A stretch of DNA of 12,326 nt from Dehalococcoidia bacterium. GTDB taxonomy: Bacteria > Chloroflexota > Dehalococcoidia > GIF9 > AB-539-J10. The position numbers and the translations under genes are program-made. The stretch lies in assembly GCA_023229725.1 (NCBI GenBank), contig JALNYR010000073.1:1-12326 (forward strand). The letters run 5' to 3'. Position 1 is the first letter of the stretch. Every line of letters begins with the position of its first letter. The notes under the pieces were generated by a model, which made no database searches, was not told the origin of the DNA, and saw nothing but the letters and a program-made list of their open reading frames with translations. Below, piece after piece: positions 1-6,706 of the stretch.

Positions 1-342
1 GACGGTAAGCTGTACGCACTGAATGCCGCCACGGGAACGCCGGTGTGGAGCGAGCCATTTGATGCCGGTGGCGCGATTGCGGTTGCACCGGCTGTTGTCG
101 GCGACCGTCTCGTCGCGGCAACGAAGGCCGGCGATGTCCACGTGGTCAACCTCGCTACCGGCCAGGGCGTGCATGTTCCCAACCTGACGAAGGAGAAGGC
201 GGCCACGTGTGATGCGGTGGTCGTTGCGACCCCGGTCGCGCATGAAGGCCTCGTGTATGTGCGGGCCCAGAACAACGTGCTCTATGCTATCGATCCGGTC
301 ACTGCCAGAGTCGTCCTGACTTTCTCACTGAAGATGGAGTGA
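1..342 (+). CDS. PQQ-like beta-propeller repeat protein, C-terminal part (5' end outside window)
   Basis: The reading frame is open from base 1 and ends with TGA at 340-342, giving the last 113 codons of a longer protein. Two PQQ/WD-like blade signatures are visible: DGKLYALNAATGTPVW at the very start and NNVLYAIDPVTARVV near the end, both of the form G-x-x-Y-A-L/I-[ND]-x-x-T-G. Blades of this type build BamB-like or PQQ-dehydrogenase-like propellers, which are often extracytoplasmic scaffolds for protein-protein contact. No enzymatic residues can be judged from this fragment. The stop lies 8 bases before yidC, so the two genes are probably co-transcribed and the propeller may help in envelope protein handling; that role is inference. 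An ATG at codon 15 exists but is internal to a blade and is not a credible start. Confidence 0.85.
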   Translation, partial: DGKLYALNAATGTPVWSEPFDAGGAIAVAPAVVGDRLVAATKAGDVHVVNLATGQGVHVPNLTKEKAATCDAVVVATPVAHEGLVYVRAQNNVLYAIDPVTARVVLTFSLKME

Positions 343-350
343 TGCCGTAA

Positions 351-1112
351 ATGGCCAACCTTTGGAATGTAATCATCCTGCGGCCCATGCTCAACGGGCT
401 CATCGCGCTCTCCGGCGCCTTGCCCGAGGCGGTCGAGTTCGGCCTGGCAATCGTCATCTTCACACTGGTGGTTCGTCTCGTGCTCACGCCGGTTGTCATC
501 CGGCAGACGAAATCCACGAAGGCGATGCAGGAACTGCAGCCCAAGATGAAGGAGTTGCAGAAGAAGTACGCCAAGAACAAGCAGAAGCTCCAGCAGGAAA
601 CAATGAAGCTCTACAAGGAAGAGGGCATCAATCCTGCGGGTTGCATGTGGCCGATGCTCATCCAGTTCCCGGTGTGGATTGCGCTGTATCAGTCGATCAT
701 GAAAGCGCTTGCCACGACTCCCGAGAACCTCCTGGACCTCGCTGAGCACCTGTATGGATTTGACAGCATTGCGCGTGCTGTGCCGGTCAATAACAACTTC
801 CTGTGGCTCGACCTTGGCCAGCCGGACACGACGATGGTCCTGGCCATCCTCGTCGGCGGCAGCATGTGGGTCCAGCAGAAGATGACAACGGCCCCGTCGG
901 TGGATGCACGGCAGCAGTCAACGAACCAGATGATGCTGATGATGATGCCGCTGATGTTCGGCCTGTTCACGATTACCATGCCGAGCGGACTGCCGGTCTT
1001 CTGGCTGGTGTCGAACCTCATCGGCATCGGCACACAGTATGTTGTGGGTGGTGGCTGGGGGTACTTGAGGCGTGGTGGCGCCGTTCCTGCCGCAGCGGTC
1101 AAGGCGAAGTGA
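351..1112 (+). CDS. yidC: YidC/Oxa1/Alb3-family membrane protein insertase
   Basis: A 253-aa integral membrane protein that inserts and folds proteins in the cytoplasmic membrane, alone or with SecYEG. Recognisable family features are the first core helix with the conserved groove arginine (R42, in TLVVRLVLTPV), the charged coiled-coil cytoplasmic hairpin (about residues 55-90, rich in K, Q and E), and the motif NPAGCMWPMLIQFPV (94-108). Two further hydrophobic segments lie near 160-175 and 193-232, the first with the MWVQQKM stretch. It is the short form without the large periplasmic domain of proteobacterial YidC, and there is no lipobox as in Gram-positive SpoIIIJ. ATG 351 is the best start: an ATG at 342 stops at once, and GGAG lies 11 bases upstream. 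The gene sits 8 bases after the propeller gene and 41 bases before the jag-like gene, a classic partnership. Confidence 0.96.
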   Translation: MANLWNVIILRPMLNGLIALSGALPEAVEFGLAIVIFTLVVRLVLTPVVIRQTKSTKAMQELQPKMKELQKKYAKNKQKLQQETMKLYKEEGINPAGCMWPMLIQFPVWIALYQSIMKALATTPENLLDLAEHLYGFDSIARAVPVNNNFLWLDLGQPDTTMVLAILVGGSMWVQQKMTTAPSVDARQQSTNQMMLMMMPLMFGLFTITMPSGLPVFWLVSNLIGIGTQYVVGGGWGYLRRGGAVPAAAVKAK

Positions 1113-1153
1113 TTGCCCTCCGCGATGCAGCGCGGGCGGAGTGAGGAGAGCCA

Positions 1154-1792
1154 ATGAACGATGGCGATCTGGACCTGACGGGACACACCGAGCGAGAGCC
1201 TGGGCAAGACGCCTCCAACGAAGCCGACGAGGAACTCGACCAGGCGGGAAATACCATCGAGGCCGGGAGCAGTCTCCCATCGGACGAGGACGAGGAGGAA
1301 GACGAGGCAGTTTCCGGCAACCGGGCTGACCGGCCGGACAGTGCCGCCGGGGTCGTGGCTGTAGAGGTGCTATCGCGTCTGCTCGAACTCATGAGTCTGG
1401 AAGGCGATGTCTCCTTCCGGCAGACTCAGGATTCTCTCGTGCTCGATATCGAGGGTGACGACCTCGGCGTTCTCATCGGCCGTCGCGGCATAACACTGTC
1501 GTCACTGCAGCATGTCGCGCGTCTGATGGTTGCCGCCCGGCAGTCGGAATGGCCCCTGTTCACCGTGGACGTGTGTGGCTACAAGCAGCGGCGGCGCCTG
1601 GCGCTTGAGGACCTTGCCAAGAGGCTGGCTGACCAGGCCAAGTACCGTCGCAGACCCATCGCGCTGGAGCCCATGCCCCCCGATGAACGGCGCGTCGTGC
1701 ACCTCGCCCTGGCGAACAATCCCGACGTGTATACCGAGAGCGAGGGCGAAGAGAGCGAGCGCAAGGTCGTGATTCACCCGAAGAGGCTGTAG
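1154..1792 (+). CDS. jag: Jag/KhpB-like single-stranded nucleic acid binding protein (KH + R3H)
   Basis: A 212-aa protein with an unusually acidic, low-complexity N-terminal third (residues 1-65, many D/E and few hydrophobics). A KH domain follows at about 67-145, with the GxxG loop reading GRRG at 109-112. A C-terminal R3H domain covers about 150-212, with the R-x3-H signature at R179-H183 in PPDERRVVHLAL. Jag (also called KhpB or EloR) binds RNA and is linked to cell elongation and small-RNA regulation in Gram-positive bacteria; its genomic position after yidC is conserved. The usual N-terminal Jag_N domain is not recognisable here and the acidic region takes its place. ATG 1154 is preceded by GAGGAG at 1143-1148. 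A short GC hairpin (CCGCG/CGCGG, 1120-1124 with 1131-1135) lies in the 41-base gap. The stop is 2 bases before ileS, suggesting coupled translation. Confidence 0.92.
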   Translation: MNDGDLDLTGHTEREPGQDASNEADEELDQAGNTIEAGSSLPSDEDEEEDEAVSGNRADRPDSAAGVVAVEVLSRLLELMSLEGDVSFRQTQDSLVLDIEGDDLGVLIGRRGITLSSLQHVARLMVAARQSEWPLFTVDVCGYKQRRRLALEDLAKRLADQAKYRRRPIALEPMPPDERRVVHLALANNPDVYTESEGEESERKVVIHPKRL

Positions 1793-1794
1793 GC

Positions 1795-4700
1795 ATGTTC
1801 AAGACGGTTGACGCGAAGGCGCGATTCCCCGACGTCGAGCTTGAGATTCTTCGCTTCTGGAAAGAGAACGCTGTCTTCCAGAAGAGCATCGAGGCTCGGC
1901 GCGGGCAGCCCTATTACACGTTCAATGACGGACCGCCCACGACCAACGGCGCTCCCGGCATCCATCACGTGCTGTCGCGTATCTTCAAGGACATTCCCTG
2001 CCGCTACAAGACGATGCGGGGCTTCTACGCTCCGCGCAAGGCCGGCTGGGACACCCACGGTCTGCCTGTCGAGCTTGAGGTCGAGCACAGCCTCGGACTC
2101 ACGAGCAAGAAACAGATTGAGGACTACGGCGTCGCGGAGTTCAACCAGCGGTGCAAGGAGAGCGTCTTCAAGTACATCCACCTGTGGGAAGCGATGGTGG
2201 AGCGCATCGGCCACTGGATCGACCTGGATGATCCATATGTCACGCTGAAGGACGACTACATCGAGTCCGAGTGGTGGGCCATCAAGCAGCTGTGGGACAA
2301 GGGATACATCTACCGCGGCTATCGCACGACGCCGCACTGCCCGCGATGCGGCACGTCGCTCAGCTCCCACGAGGTGGCTCTCGGCTACCAGGATGACACA
2401 GCGGACCCGTCGGTCCACATCAAGTTCCGCATCACGGATGAAGCCCTGGCCGCGGCCCCGGCCGACCTGCACGGTCTGGTCTCCTCGTCAGGGAAGCCGG
2501 TGTACCTCCTGGCCTGGACGACGACCCCGTGGACGCTGCCGGGAAACACGGCTCTTGCCGTGGCTTCTGATGCAGAGTACGCCGTTCTGTCCGGGCCGGA
2601 TGACTTTCTCATCATGGCTGCGGCGCTTGTGGATAGCGTCGGCGTCCCGGGTTATGAGAGGTCGGGAACCGTCTTCGGAAGCAGCCTCGCCGGGCTGCGC
2701 TACGAACCGCTCTACAATCCGCACGATTATGGCGTGCAGCGGATGAGCATGCCGTCGTTTGAGTCCCAGAGCCGGCCTGAGAAGCTGTCGTATCGCGTCA
2801 TCGCGGCCGACTTCGTTTCGATGGAGGACGGCACCGGCATCGTGCACGTGGCTCCCTCATTCGGTGAGGTCGACTTCGAGGCGGGCATGCGCGAGGGACT
2901 CGACTTCGTGCAGCAGGTGGACCTTGACGGCAAGGTCACCGGGACGTACGCCTTTGCCGGCAAGTTTGTGAAGGCTGCCGATCCCGAGGTAACCGAGGAC
3001 TTGCGGTCTCGCGGGTTGCTCTTCCGGAGCGGAACCATCCGGCACACCTATCCGTTCTGCTGGCGCTGCGGGACGCCGCTGCTCTACTACGTGAAGCGGT
3101 CGTGGTATGTGAAGACCACCGCGAAGCGAGACAGGCTCGTTTCGGGGAACCTGGAGATCAACTGGTATCCTGAGCACATCAAGTACGGCCGGTTCGGCGA
3201 CTGGCTTGAGAACAACGTCGACTGGGCGTTCTCGCGTGAGCGCTACTGGGGCACGCCGCTTCCCGTCTGGGAGTGCCCTCAGTGCGGACGGCACGAATGC
3301 GTCGGCGGACGCCAGGACCTCGCTTCCAGGAAGTCGGTCAGCGGCTATCGGCCCGATCTCGAACTACACCGACCGTATGTTGACGGCGTCACCTTTGCCT
3401 GCCCTGACTGTGGCGCGACCATGCACCGTGCCCCCGAAGTCATCGACTGCTGGTTCGACTCGGGCGCAATGACGTGGGCTCAGTGGCACTATCCGTTCGA
3501 GAACCAGGACCTGTTCCCGCGGATGTTCCCCGTGGACTACATCACTGAGGCCATCGACCAGACTCGTGGCTGGTTCTACAGCCTGCACGCCCTTTCGACG
3601 ATGCTGTTCGACGGTCCCTGCTTCATGAACTGCGCCTGCCTCGGCCACGTTGTCGATGCGAACGGCGAGAAGATGAGCAAGTCCAAGGGCAACATGATCG
3701 ACCCCTGGTCGGTCTTGAATGAGTACGGCGCTGACGCCCTCCGCTGGTACATGCTGTCGTCCGTGCCCGGGGAGAACACGCATCGTTTCTCGCTGCAGTC
3801 GCTGTCTGAGACCATGCGTCGCCACCTGCTGACGCTGTGGAATACGTACTCGTTCTTCGTCTTGTATGCCAACATCGACGGCTTCGTTCCCGGTAAGGAG
3901 CAGCCGGCGGCACTCTCGGAACTGGACCGCTGGATAATCTCCGAGCTGAACCAGCTGGTGCTCGACGTGACGAAGTCGATGGAGGCCTACAGCTTCACCC
4001 AGAGTATCCGCCGCATTGAGGAGTTCATCGACCTGCTGTCGAACTGGTACGTGCGTCGCAGCCGGCGCCGTTTCTGGAAGAGCGAGAGCGACGATGACAA
4101 GCTGGCGGCCCACAGCACACTGTATACGTGCCTCACGACACTCATCAGGCTGCTGGCGCCCATCGCACCCTTCATGCCGGAGGAGATGTACCAGAACCTC
4201 GTGAGAAGCGTCGACGCGGACGCACCCATGAGCGTACACCTGACGGACTACCCCGTCGCGGATGCGGCCAGGATCGACGCCTCACTTAACCGGCACATGG
4301 AGCTTGTCATGAGCCTTTCCAGCCTCGGCCGCGCTGCCAGGGCGAAAGCCGGCATCAAGGTGAGACAGCCGCTGACGAAGGCAGTCGTGGTTGCGCCGGA
4401 CGACGAAGAGCGGGCTGCCGTGGCTGCCTTGTGCGAACACATGAGGGACGAGCTCAATGTGAAAGAGGTTGAGTTTGTCGCTGCCCTGGACAGTGCGGAA
4501 TCCGGCTGCGTGGTGGCCGGCGACGACCGTTACAGCGTCGGCGTGGTCACCGGGCTGTCCGAGGACCTCATGACCGAGGGCTACGCGCGGGAGCTGGTGC
4601 GACGACTCCAGACGATGCGCCGTGCCGCCGGCTTCGAGATATCCGACCACATCGAGGTCTTCTACGAGACGGGCGAGGTGCTGGAGGGCGTGTTCAATCA

Positions 4701-4833
4701 ATACGCCGACTACATCCGGCAGGAGACTCTGTCCGTCCGGCTGTCGCGCGAGACTCCGCCGGGAGACTCCTCGTCACAGACCCTGAAGCTGTCGGGCAAC
4801 GAAATCGTGCTTGGCATCAGACGGGCAACTTAG
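1795..4833 (+). CDS. ileS: Isoleucyl-tRNA synthetase, class 2 (IleRS2) with altered HIGH motif (GIHH)
   Basis: A 1012-aa cytoplasmic class Ia synthetase that activates isoleucine with ATP and charges tRNA-Ile. The N-terminal catalytic block reads GPPTTNGAPGIHHVLSRIFK; the signature position is G55-I56-H57-H58, not H-x-G-H. A zinc-type CPRCG is at 182-186 followed by SSHEVALGY. The CP1 editing domain carries WTTTPWTLPGNTALAV (241-256). The second catalytic half has a Cys4 ribbon (C494/C497 and C536/C539), WFDSG (553-557) and an intact KMSKS at 626-630. A long C-terminal anticodon-binding region with a DUF5915-like tail fits the length of Thermus-type IleRS2. ATG 1795 follows the jag stop by 2 bases, with AGAGG at 1782-1786 as ribosome binding site. 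Overall sequence style (DTHGLPVELEVE, PHCPRCGTSLSSHEVALGY) matches Thermus and Chloroflexota enzymes. Confidence 0.98.
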   Translation: MFKTVDAKARFPDVELEILRFWKENAVFQKSIEARRGQPYYTFNDGPPTTNGAPGIHHVLSRIFKDIPCRYKTMRGFYAPRKAGWDTHGLPVELEVEHSLGLTSKKQIEDYGVAEFNQRCKESVFKYIHLWEAMVERIGHWIDLDDPYVTLKDDYIESEWWAIKQLWDKGYIYRGYRTTPHCPRCGTSLSSHEVALGYQDDTADPSVHIKFRITDEALAAAPADLHGLVSSSGKPVYLLAWTTTPWTLPGNTALAVASDAEYAVLSGPDDFLIMAAALVDSVGVPGYERSGTVFGSSLAGLRYEPLYNPHDYGVQRMSMPSFESQSRPEKLSYRVIAADFVSMEDGTGIVHVAPSFGEVDFEAGMREGLDFVQQVDLDGKVTGTYAFAGKFVKAADPEVTEDLRSRGLLFRSGTIRHTYPFCWRCGTPLLYYVKRSWYVKTTAKRDRLVSGNLEINWYPEHIKYGRFGDWLENNVDWAFSRERYWGTPLPVWECPQCGRHECVGGRQDLASRKSVSGYRPDLELHRPYVDGVTFACPDCGATMHRAPEVIDCWFDSGAMTWAQWHYPFENQDLFPRMFPVDYITEAIDQTRGWFYSLHALSTMLFDGPCFMNCACLGHVVDANGEKMSKSKGNMIDPWSVLNEYGADALRWYMLSSVPGENTHRFSLQSLSETMRRHLLTLWNTYSFFVLYANIDGFVPGKEQPAALSELDRWIISELNQLVLDVTKSMEAYSFTQSIRRIEEFIDLLSNWYVRRSRRRFWKSESDDDKLAAHSTLYTCLTTLIRLLAPIAPFMPEEMYQNLVRSVDADAPMSVHLTDYPVADAARIDASLNRHMELVMSLSSLGRAARAKAGIKVRQPLTKAVVVAPDDEERAAVAALCEHMRDELNVKEVEFVAALDSAESGCVVAGDDRYSVGVVTGLSEDLMTEGYARELVRRLQTMRRAAGFEISDHIEVFYETGEVLEGVFNQYADYIRQETLSVRLSRETPPGDSSSQTLKLSGNEIVLGIRRAT

Positions 4834-4837
4834 CGCC

Positions 4838-4884
4838 GGCCTGATGCCGGGCAGGCCCCTTGCCGGTGAGCCGCTCCGCAGCGG
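4838..4884. terminator. Possible bidirectional terminator between convergent ileS and htrA
   Basis: The 52-base space between the ileS stop and the htrA stop holds two hairpins: GGCCTG (4838-4843) with CAGGCC (4852-4857), loop 8; and CCGCT (4871-4875) with AGCGG (4880-4884), loop 4. Neither has a clear T-tract on either strand, so intrinsic termination is uncertain. The convergent gene order is the main reason to expect an end signal here. Confidence 0.35.
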
Positions 4885-4885
4885 A

Positions 4886-6007
4886 CTAGTCCCACGGGGG
4901 AGGGCTCTCGCGCAGCTGGGCGGTGGTGGCCAGGCGGTCGTTGCCCCGCACGTACGTGATGCTCACCGAGTCTCCAACGCTGCTCTTGATGATGCCCTGC
5001 AGCAGGTCGTCGCTTGACGCAATCTTCGTGCCATTGAATTCAACGATGACGTCGCCCTTCGCGATGCCCGCGCTGTCAGCCGGACCGCCGCTGGTTACTT
5101 CGACGACCAGAGCGCCTGTGTCAACCGACAGGTCGTTGATGGCGGCTGTGAAACGGTCCACGTTGTAGAGTGAGACGCCGAGCCACGGCCTGGTGACATA
5201 GCCCTGGTTGACGAGTGACTGGATGATTTCGCGCGCACCGTCGATGGCGATGGCGTAGCTCATGCCCTCGACGCCGATGCTCGCCACTTTCACGCTGTTG
5301 ATGCCGATGACTTCTCCGGCCATGTTGACGAGCGGGCCGCCGCTGTTCCCCGGGTTGATGGCAGCCGTTATCTGAATCAGGTCGCGCAGCGTGGAGCCGC
5401 TGACCGTGATAGACACGTCGAGCCGGCTGACGATTCCCTCGCTCGCCGATATGCCCTCGCCGAGCGCGTTGCCGATGGCCACCACCCACTCGCCGACCTC
5501 CAGCTTGTGAGATTCCCCGAGCTGCGCGTGAGCCAGACCGGTCGCTTCGGCGCGTATCACTGCCAGGTCCGTGAGTGAGTCGGTGCCCACGATCGTCGCA
5601 GGATAGGTCGTCCCGTCGGCCAGTTCCACCTGTATCTCCTGGGCGCCCTCGACCACATGGTTGTTCGTCACAATGTAGCCGGCGGCATCGAGAATGATTC
5701 CGGAGCCGGCTGCCTCTTGAGTGTACGCCTGGTTGAACAGGTCGTAGCCCACCATCTCCGTCATCACTGAGACCACTGCCGGTCTGACGTCCCGGACCAC
5801 GTCGGCAATCGACGGAAGGGTGTCAGGCGTTCCCTGCGGCGAAGCAGGGAGCGTCCAGGCAGGATCGATGTGCTCGCTCTGTGGTCGTGGGGACGTTGAT
5901 GTCGGAGTCGTGGCGGATGGCTCGACGACGACGCAGCCTGTGAGTAGAACAAGGACAAGCCCCAAAGCCAGGGAGAGCGCTCTCGGGCGGTTCAGCAGAG
6001 TCTTCAT
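4886..6007 (-). CDS. HtrA/DegP-like trypsin-fold serine protease, lipoprotein with one PDZ domain
   Basis: A 373-aa envelope protease/chaperone of family S1C. Residues 1-25 form a lipoprotein signal: basic start, hydrophobic core and lipobox LTGC with C25 as the lipidation site, so the protein is probably anchored to the outer face of the membrane. A Ser/Thr/Pro-rich linker follows to about residue 60. The protease domain shows the full triad: H117 in TNNHVVEG, D147 in LTDLAVI and S222 in INPGNSGGPLVN. A single PDZ domain covers about 274-365 (RPWLGVSL, then GGPADSAGIAKGDVIVEFNG). Such proteins degrade or refold misfolded exported proteins. The gene diverges from padR; an extended -10 element ends 8 bases before the ATG and there is no Shine-Dalgarno sequence, so the mRNA may be leaderless. 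It converges on ileS and seems monocistronic. Confidence 0.96.
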   Translation of the reverse strand: MKTLLNRPRALSLALGLVLVLLTGCVVVEPSATTPTSTSPRPQSEHIDPAWTLPASPQGTPDTLPSIADVVRDVRPAVVSVMTEMVGYDLFNQAYTQEAAGSGIILDAAGYIVTNNHVVEGAQEIQVELADGTTYPATIVGTDSLTDLAVIRAEATGLAHAQLGESHKLEVGEWVVAIGNALGEGISASEGIVSRLDVSITVSGSTLRDLIQITAAINPGNSGGPLVNMAGEVIGINSVKVASIGVEGMSYAIAIDGAREIIQSLVNQGYVTRPWLGVSLYNVDRFTAAINDLSVDTGALVVEVTSGGPADSAGIAKGDVIVEFNGTKIASSDDLLQGIIKSSVGDSVSITYVRGNDRLATTAQLRESPPPWD

Positions 6008-6015
6008 GACAACTG

Positions 6016-6024
6016 ATTATAGCA
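6016..6024 (-). promoter_or_regulatory. Extended -10 promoter element of htrA (TGCTATAAT)
   Basis: Read on the - strand, the element is TG-C-TATAAT, a perfect -10 hexamer (6016-6021) with the extended TG. Eight bases separate it from the htrA ATG, placing the expected transcription start at or within two bases of the start codon. No good -35 hexamer is seen at the usual distance (6039-6044 reads CGGAGT), as is common for extended -10 promoters. No Shine-Dalgarno sequence is present upstream of the ATG. Confidence 0.65.
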
Positions 6025-6028
6025 TCGG

Positions 6029-6050
6029 GTACGGCTCTACTCCGCAGTAC
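6029..6050. promoter_or_regulatory. Candidate operator: inverted repeat GTACgGC-N8-GCaGTAC
   Basis: The left arm GTACGGC (6029-6035) and right arm GCAGTAC (6044-6050) match in 6 of 7 inverted positions around an 8-base spacer. The dyad lies between the two divergent extended -10 elements and covers the -35 zone of the htrA promoter. PadR-family regulators commonly bind short dyads with an 8-base spacer near their own gene, so this is a reasonable site for the neighbouring regulator. The exact PadR consensus (ATGT-N8-ACAT in PadR itself) is not present, so assignment is inference. Confidence 0.4.
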
Positions 6051-6073
6051 GGCACGGACGCGCTGACGGTGGG

Positions 6074-6082
6074 TGATATAAT
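6074..6082 (+). promoter_or_regulatory. Extended -10 promoter element of padR (TGATATAAT)
   Basis: TG-A-TATAAT (hexamer 6077-6082) is a perfect extended -10 on the + strand. It overlaps the ATG at 6081, so a transcript from it would start near 6089-6090 and could not include that ATG. It would begin at the in-frame GTG at 6090. This mirrors the arrangement of the divergent htrA promoter. Confidence 0.6.
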
Positions 6083-6437
6083 GAATCCAGTGGCTGATCC
6101 GAGCGTTGGGCAGTACATCAATCTGCTGCTCCGCGGCGTGGTGGAGCCTCTGATGCTGTTCATCATCGATGAACTCCCCAGTCACGGCTACAGCATCGCC
6201 AAGGAGATCGAACGCCGCAGCAGTGGCTACCTCAAGCTGACGGCGAGCACGGTCTACACGGCGCTGCGGCGCCTCGAAGCCGAGGGGCTCGTTCTCAGCA
6301 CGTGGCAGTCCGTCGCCAAGAGCCAGCGGCGTCGCAGCTATCAACTCACAGACAAGGGGAAGCGGTTGCTGAAGGCGCAGCTCTCTGAATGGGAGCGCTT
6401 CTCGGTGGCCACAGAACGCGTCGTCGCAAGCGACTGA
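6081..6437 (+). CDS. PadR-family transcriptional regulator
   Basis: A small (118-aa, or 115-aa from GTG 6090) winged-helix DNA-binding protein. The N-terminal PadR domain is clear: LLRGVVEPLMLFIIDELPSH, then GYSIAKEIERRSSGYLKLTA, STVYTALRRLEAEGLV, and the wing with RRRSYQLTDKGKRLL. These are the conserved hGY, tlYpaLrrLeeeGl and YrlTekG motifs of the family. A short C-terminal helix (about 95-118) would give dimerisation, as in the small subfamily-2 PadR proteins. Such regulators usually repress their own gene and a neighbour. The open frame extends back to 5820 inside htrA, but that part is antisense to the protease and is rejected. ATG 6081 has a weak GGTGGG upstream; GTG 6090 is the alternative if the transcript is leaderless. 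Its ligand and targets are unknown; divergent htrA is the obvious candidate. Confidence 0.92.
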   Translation: MNPVADPSVGQYINLLLRGVVEPLMLFIIDELPSHGYSIAKEIERRSSGYLKLTASTVYTALRRLEAEGLVLSTWQSVAKSQRRRSYQLTDKGKRLLKAQLSEWERFSVATERVVASD

Positions 6438-6622
6438 CGTCCGCCGTTCCGGCCGCGGTTGCCTTCAGCTGTCGGTCTCCGCAACACACCACAGCTTCGG
6501 CACAGCTTCGCGTGCTCCTCTGCGTCGAGATGACGCGGCGCGGAAGACGCCAATGCGCTTGCTTCCGATGACCTCGTCGAGGCGGCGGCACAGGGCGCGT
6601 TCGTGCGTCGTTCACCTGCGTG
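6438..6622. other. Intergenic stretch between padR and the next terminator, no gene seen
   Basis: No credible coding region was found: open frames here are short, arginine-rich and lack ribosome binding sites. The only notable structure is a 10-base tandem direct repeat, CACAGCTTCG at 6490-6499 and 6501-6510, and a small hairpin GTTCAC/GTGAAC (6610-6615 with 6620-6625) bordering the terminator. No clear padR terminator with a T-tract was seen. Confidence 0.5.
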
Positions 6623-6663
6623 AACAAAGAGAGCTGCGACAGCTTGCGGCTGCCGCAGCTCTC
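6623..6663 (-). terminator. Rho-independent terminator of the 102-aa hypothetical gene
   Basis: A 15-base-pair stem (6649-6663 with 6629-6643) closes a 5-base loop and is followed, on the - strand, by TTTGTT. The single unpaired position on the + strand (A6639 against C6654) becomes a G-U wobble in - strand RNA, so the stem is fully paired only in that direction. This supports use by the - strand gene at 6707-7015, whose stop is 43 bases upstream. Confidence 0.75.
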
Positions 6664-6706
6664 TCCTTCCGGTGTCGTCGCAATATCGAGGTCTCGCTCG
6701 TTTGGG

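Noticed and set aside
1109..1121. GTGATTGCCCTCC after yidC, repeated at 12020-12032
   Set aside because: Two copies of a 13-base word in about 11 kb, in different contexts and without flanking similarity; too little to call a repeat family.
3364..4239. Long - strand open frame (291 codons) inside ileS
   Set aside because: Antisense to conserved synthetase regions including KMSKS; composition rich in H, R and V is typical of shadow frames.
5820..6080. Upstream extension of the padR frame into htrA
   Set aside because: It would overlap the signal peptide region of htrA in antisense, and PadR-family N-termini begin near the 6081/6090 starts.
6490..6510. Tandem 10-base repeat CACAGCTTCG as a possible operator or repeat array
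   Set aside because: Only two copies, not next to a recognised promoter; probably chance.
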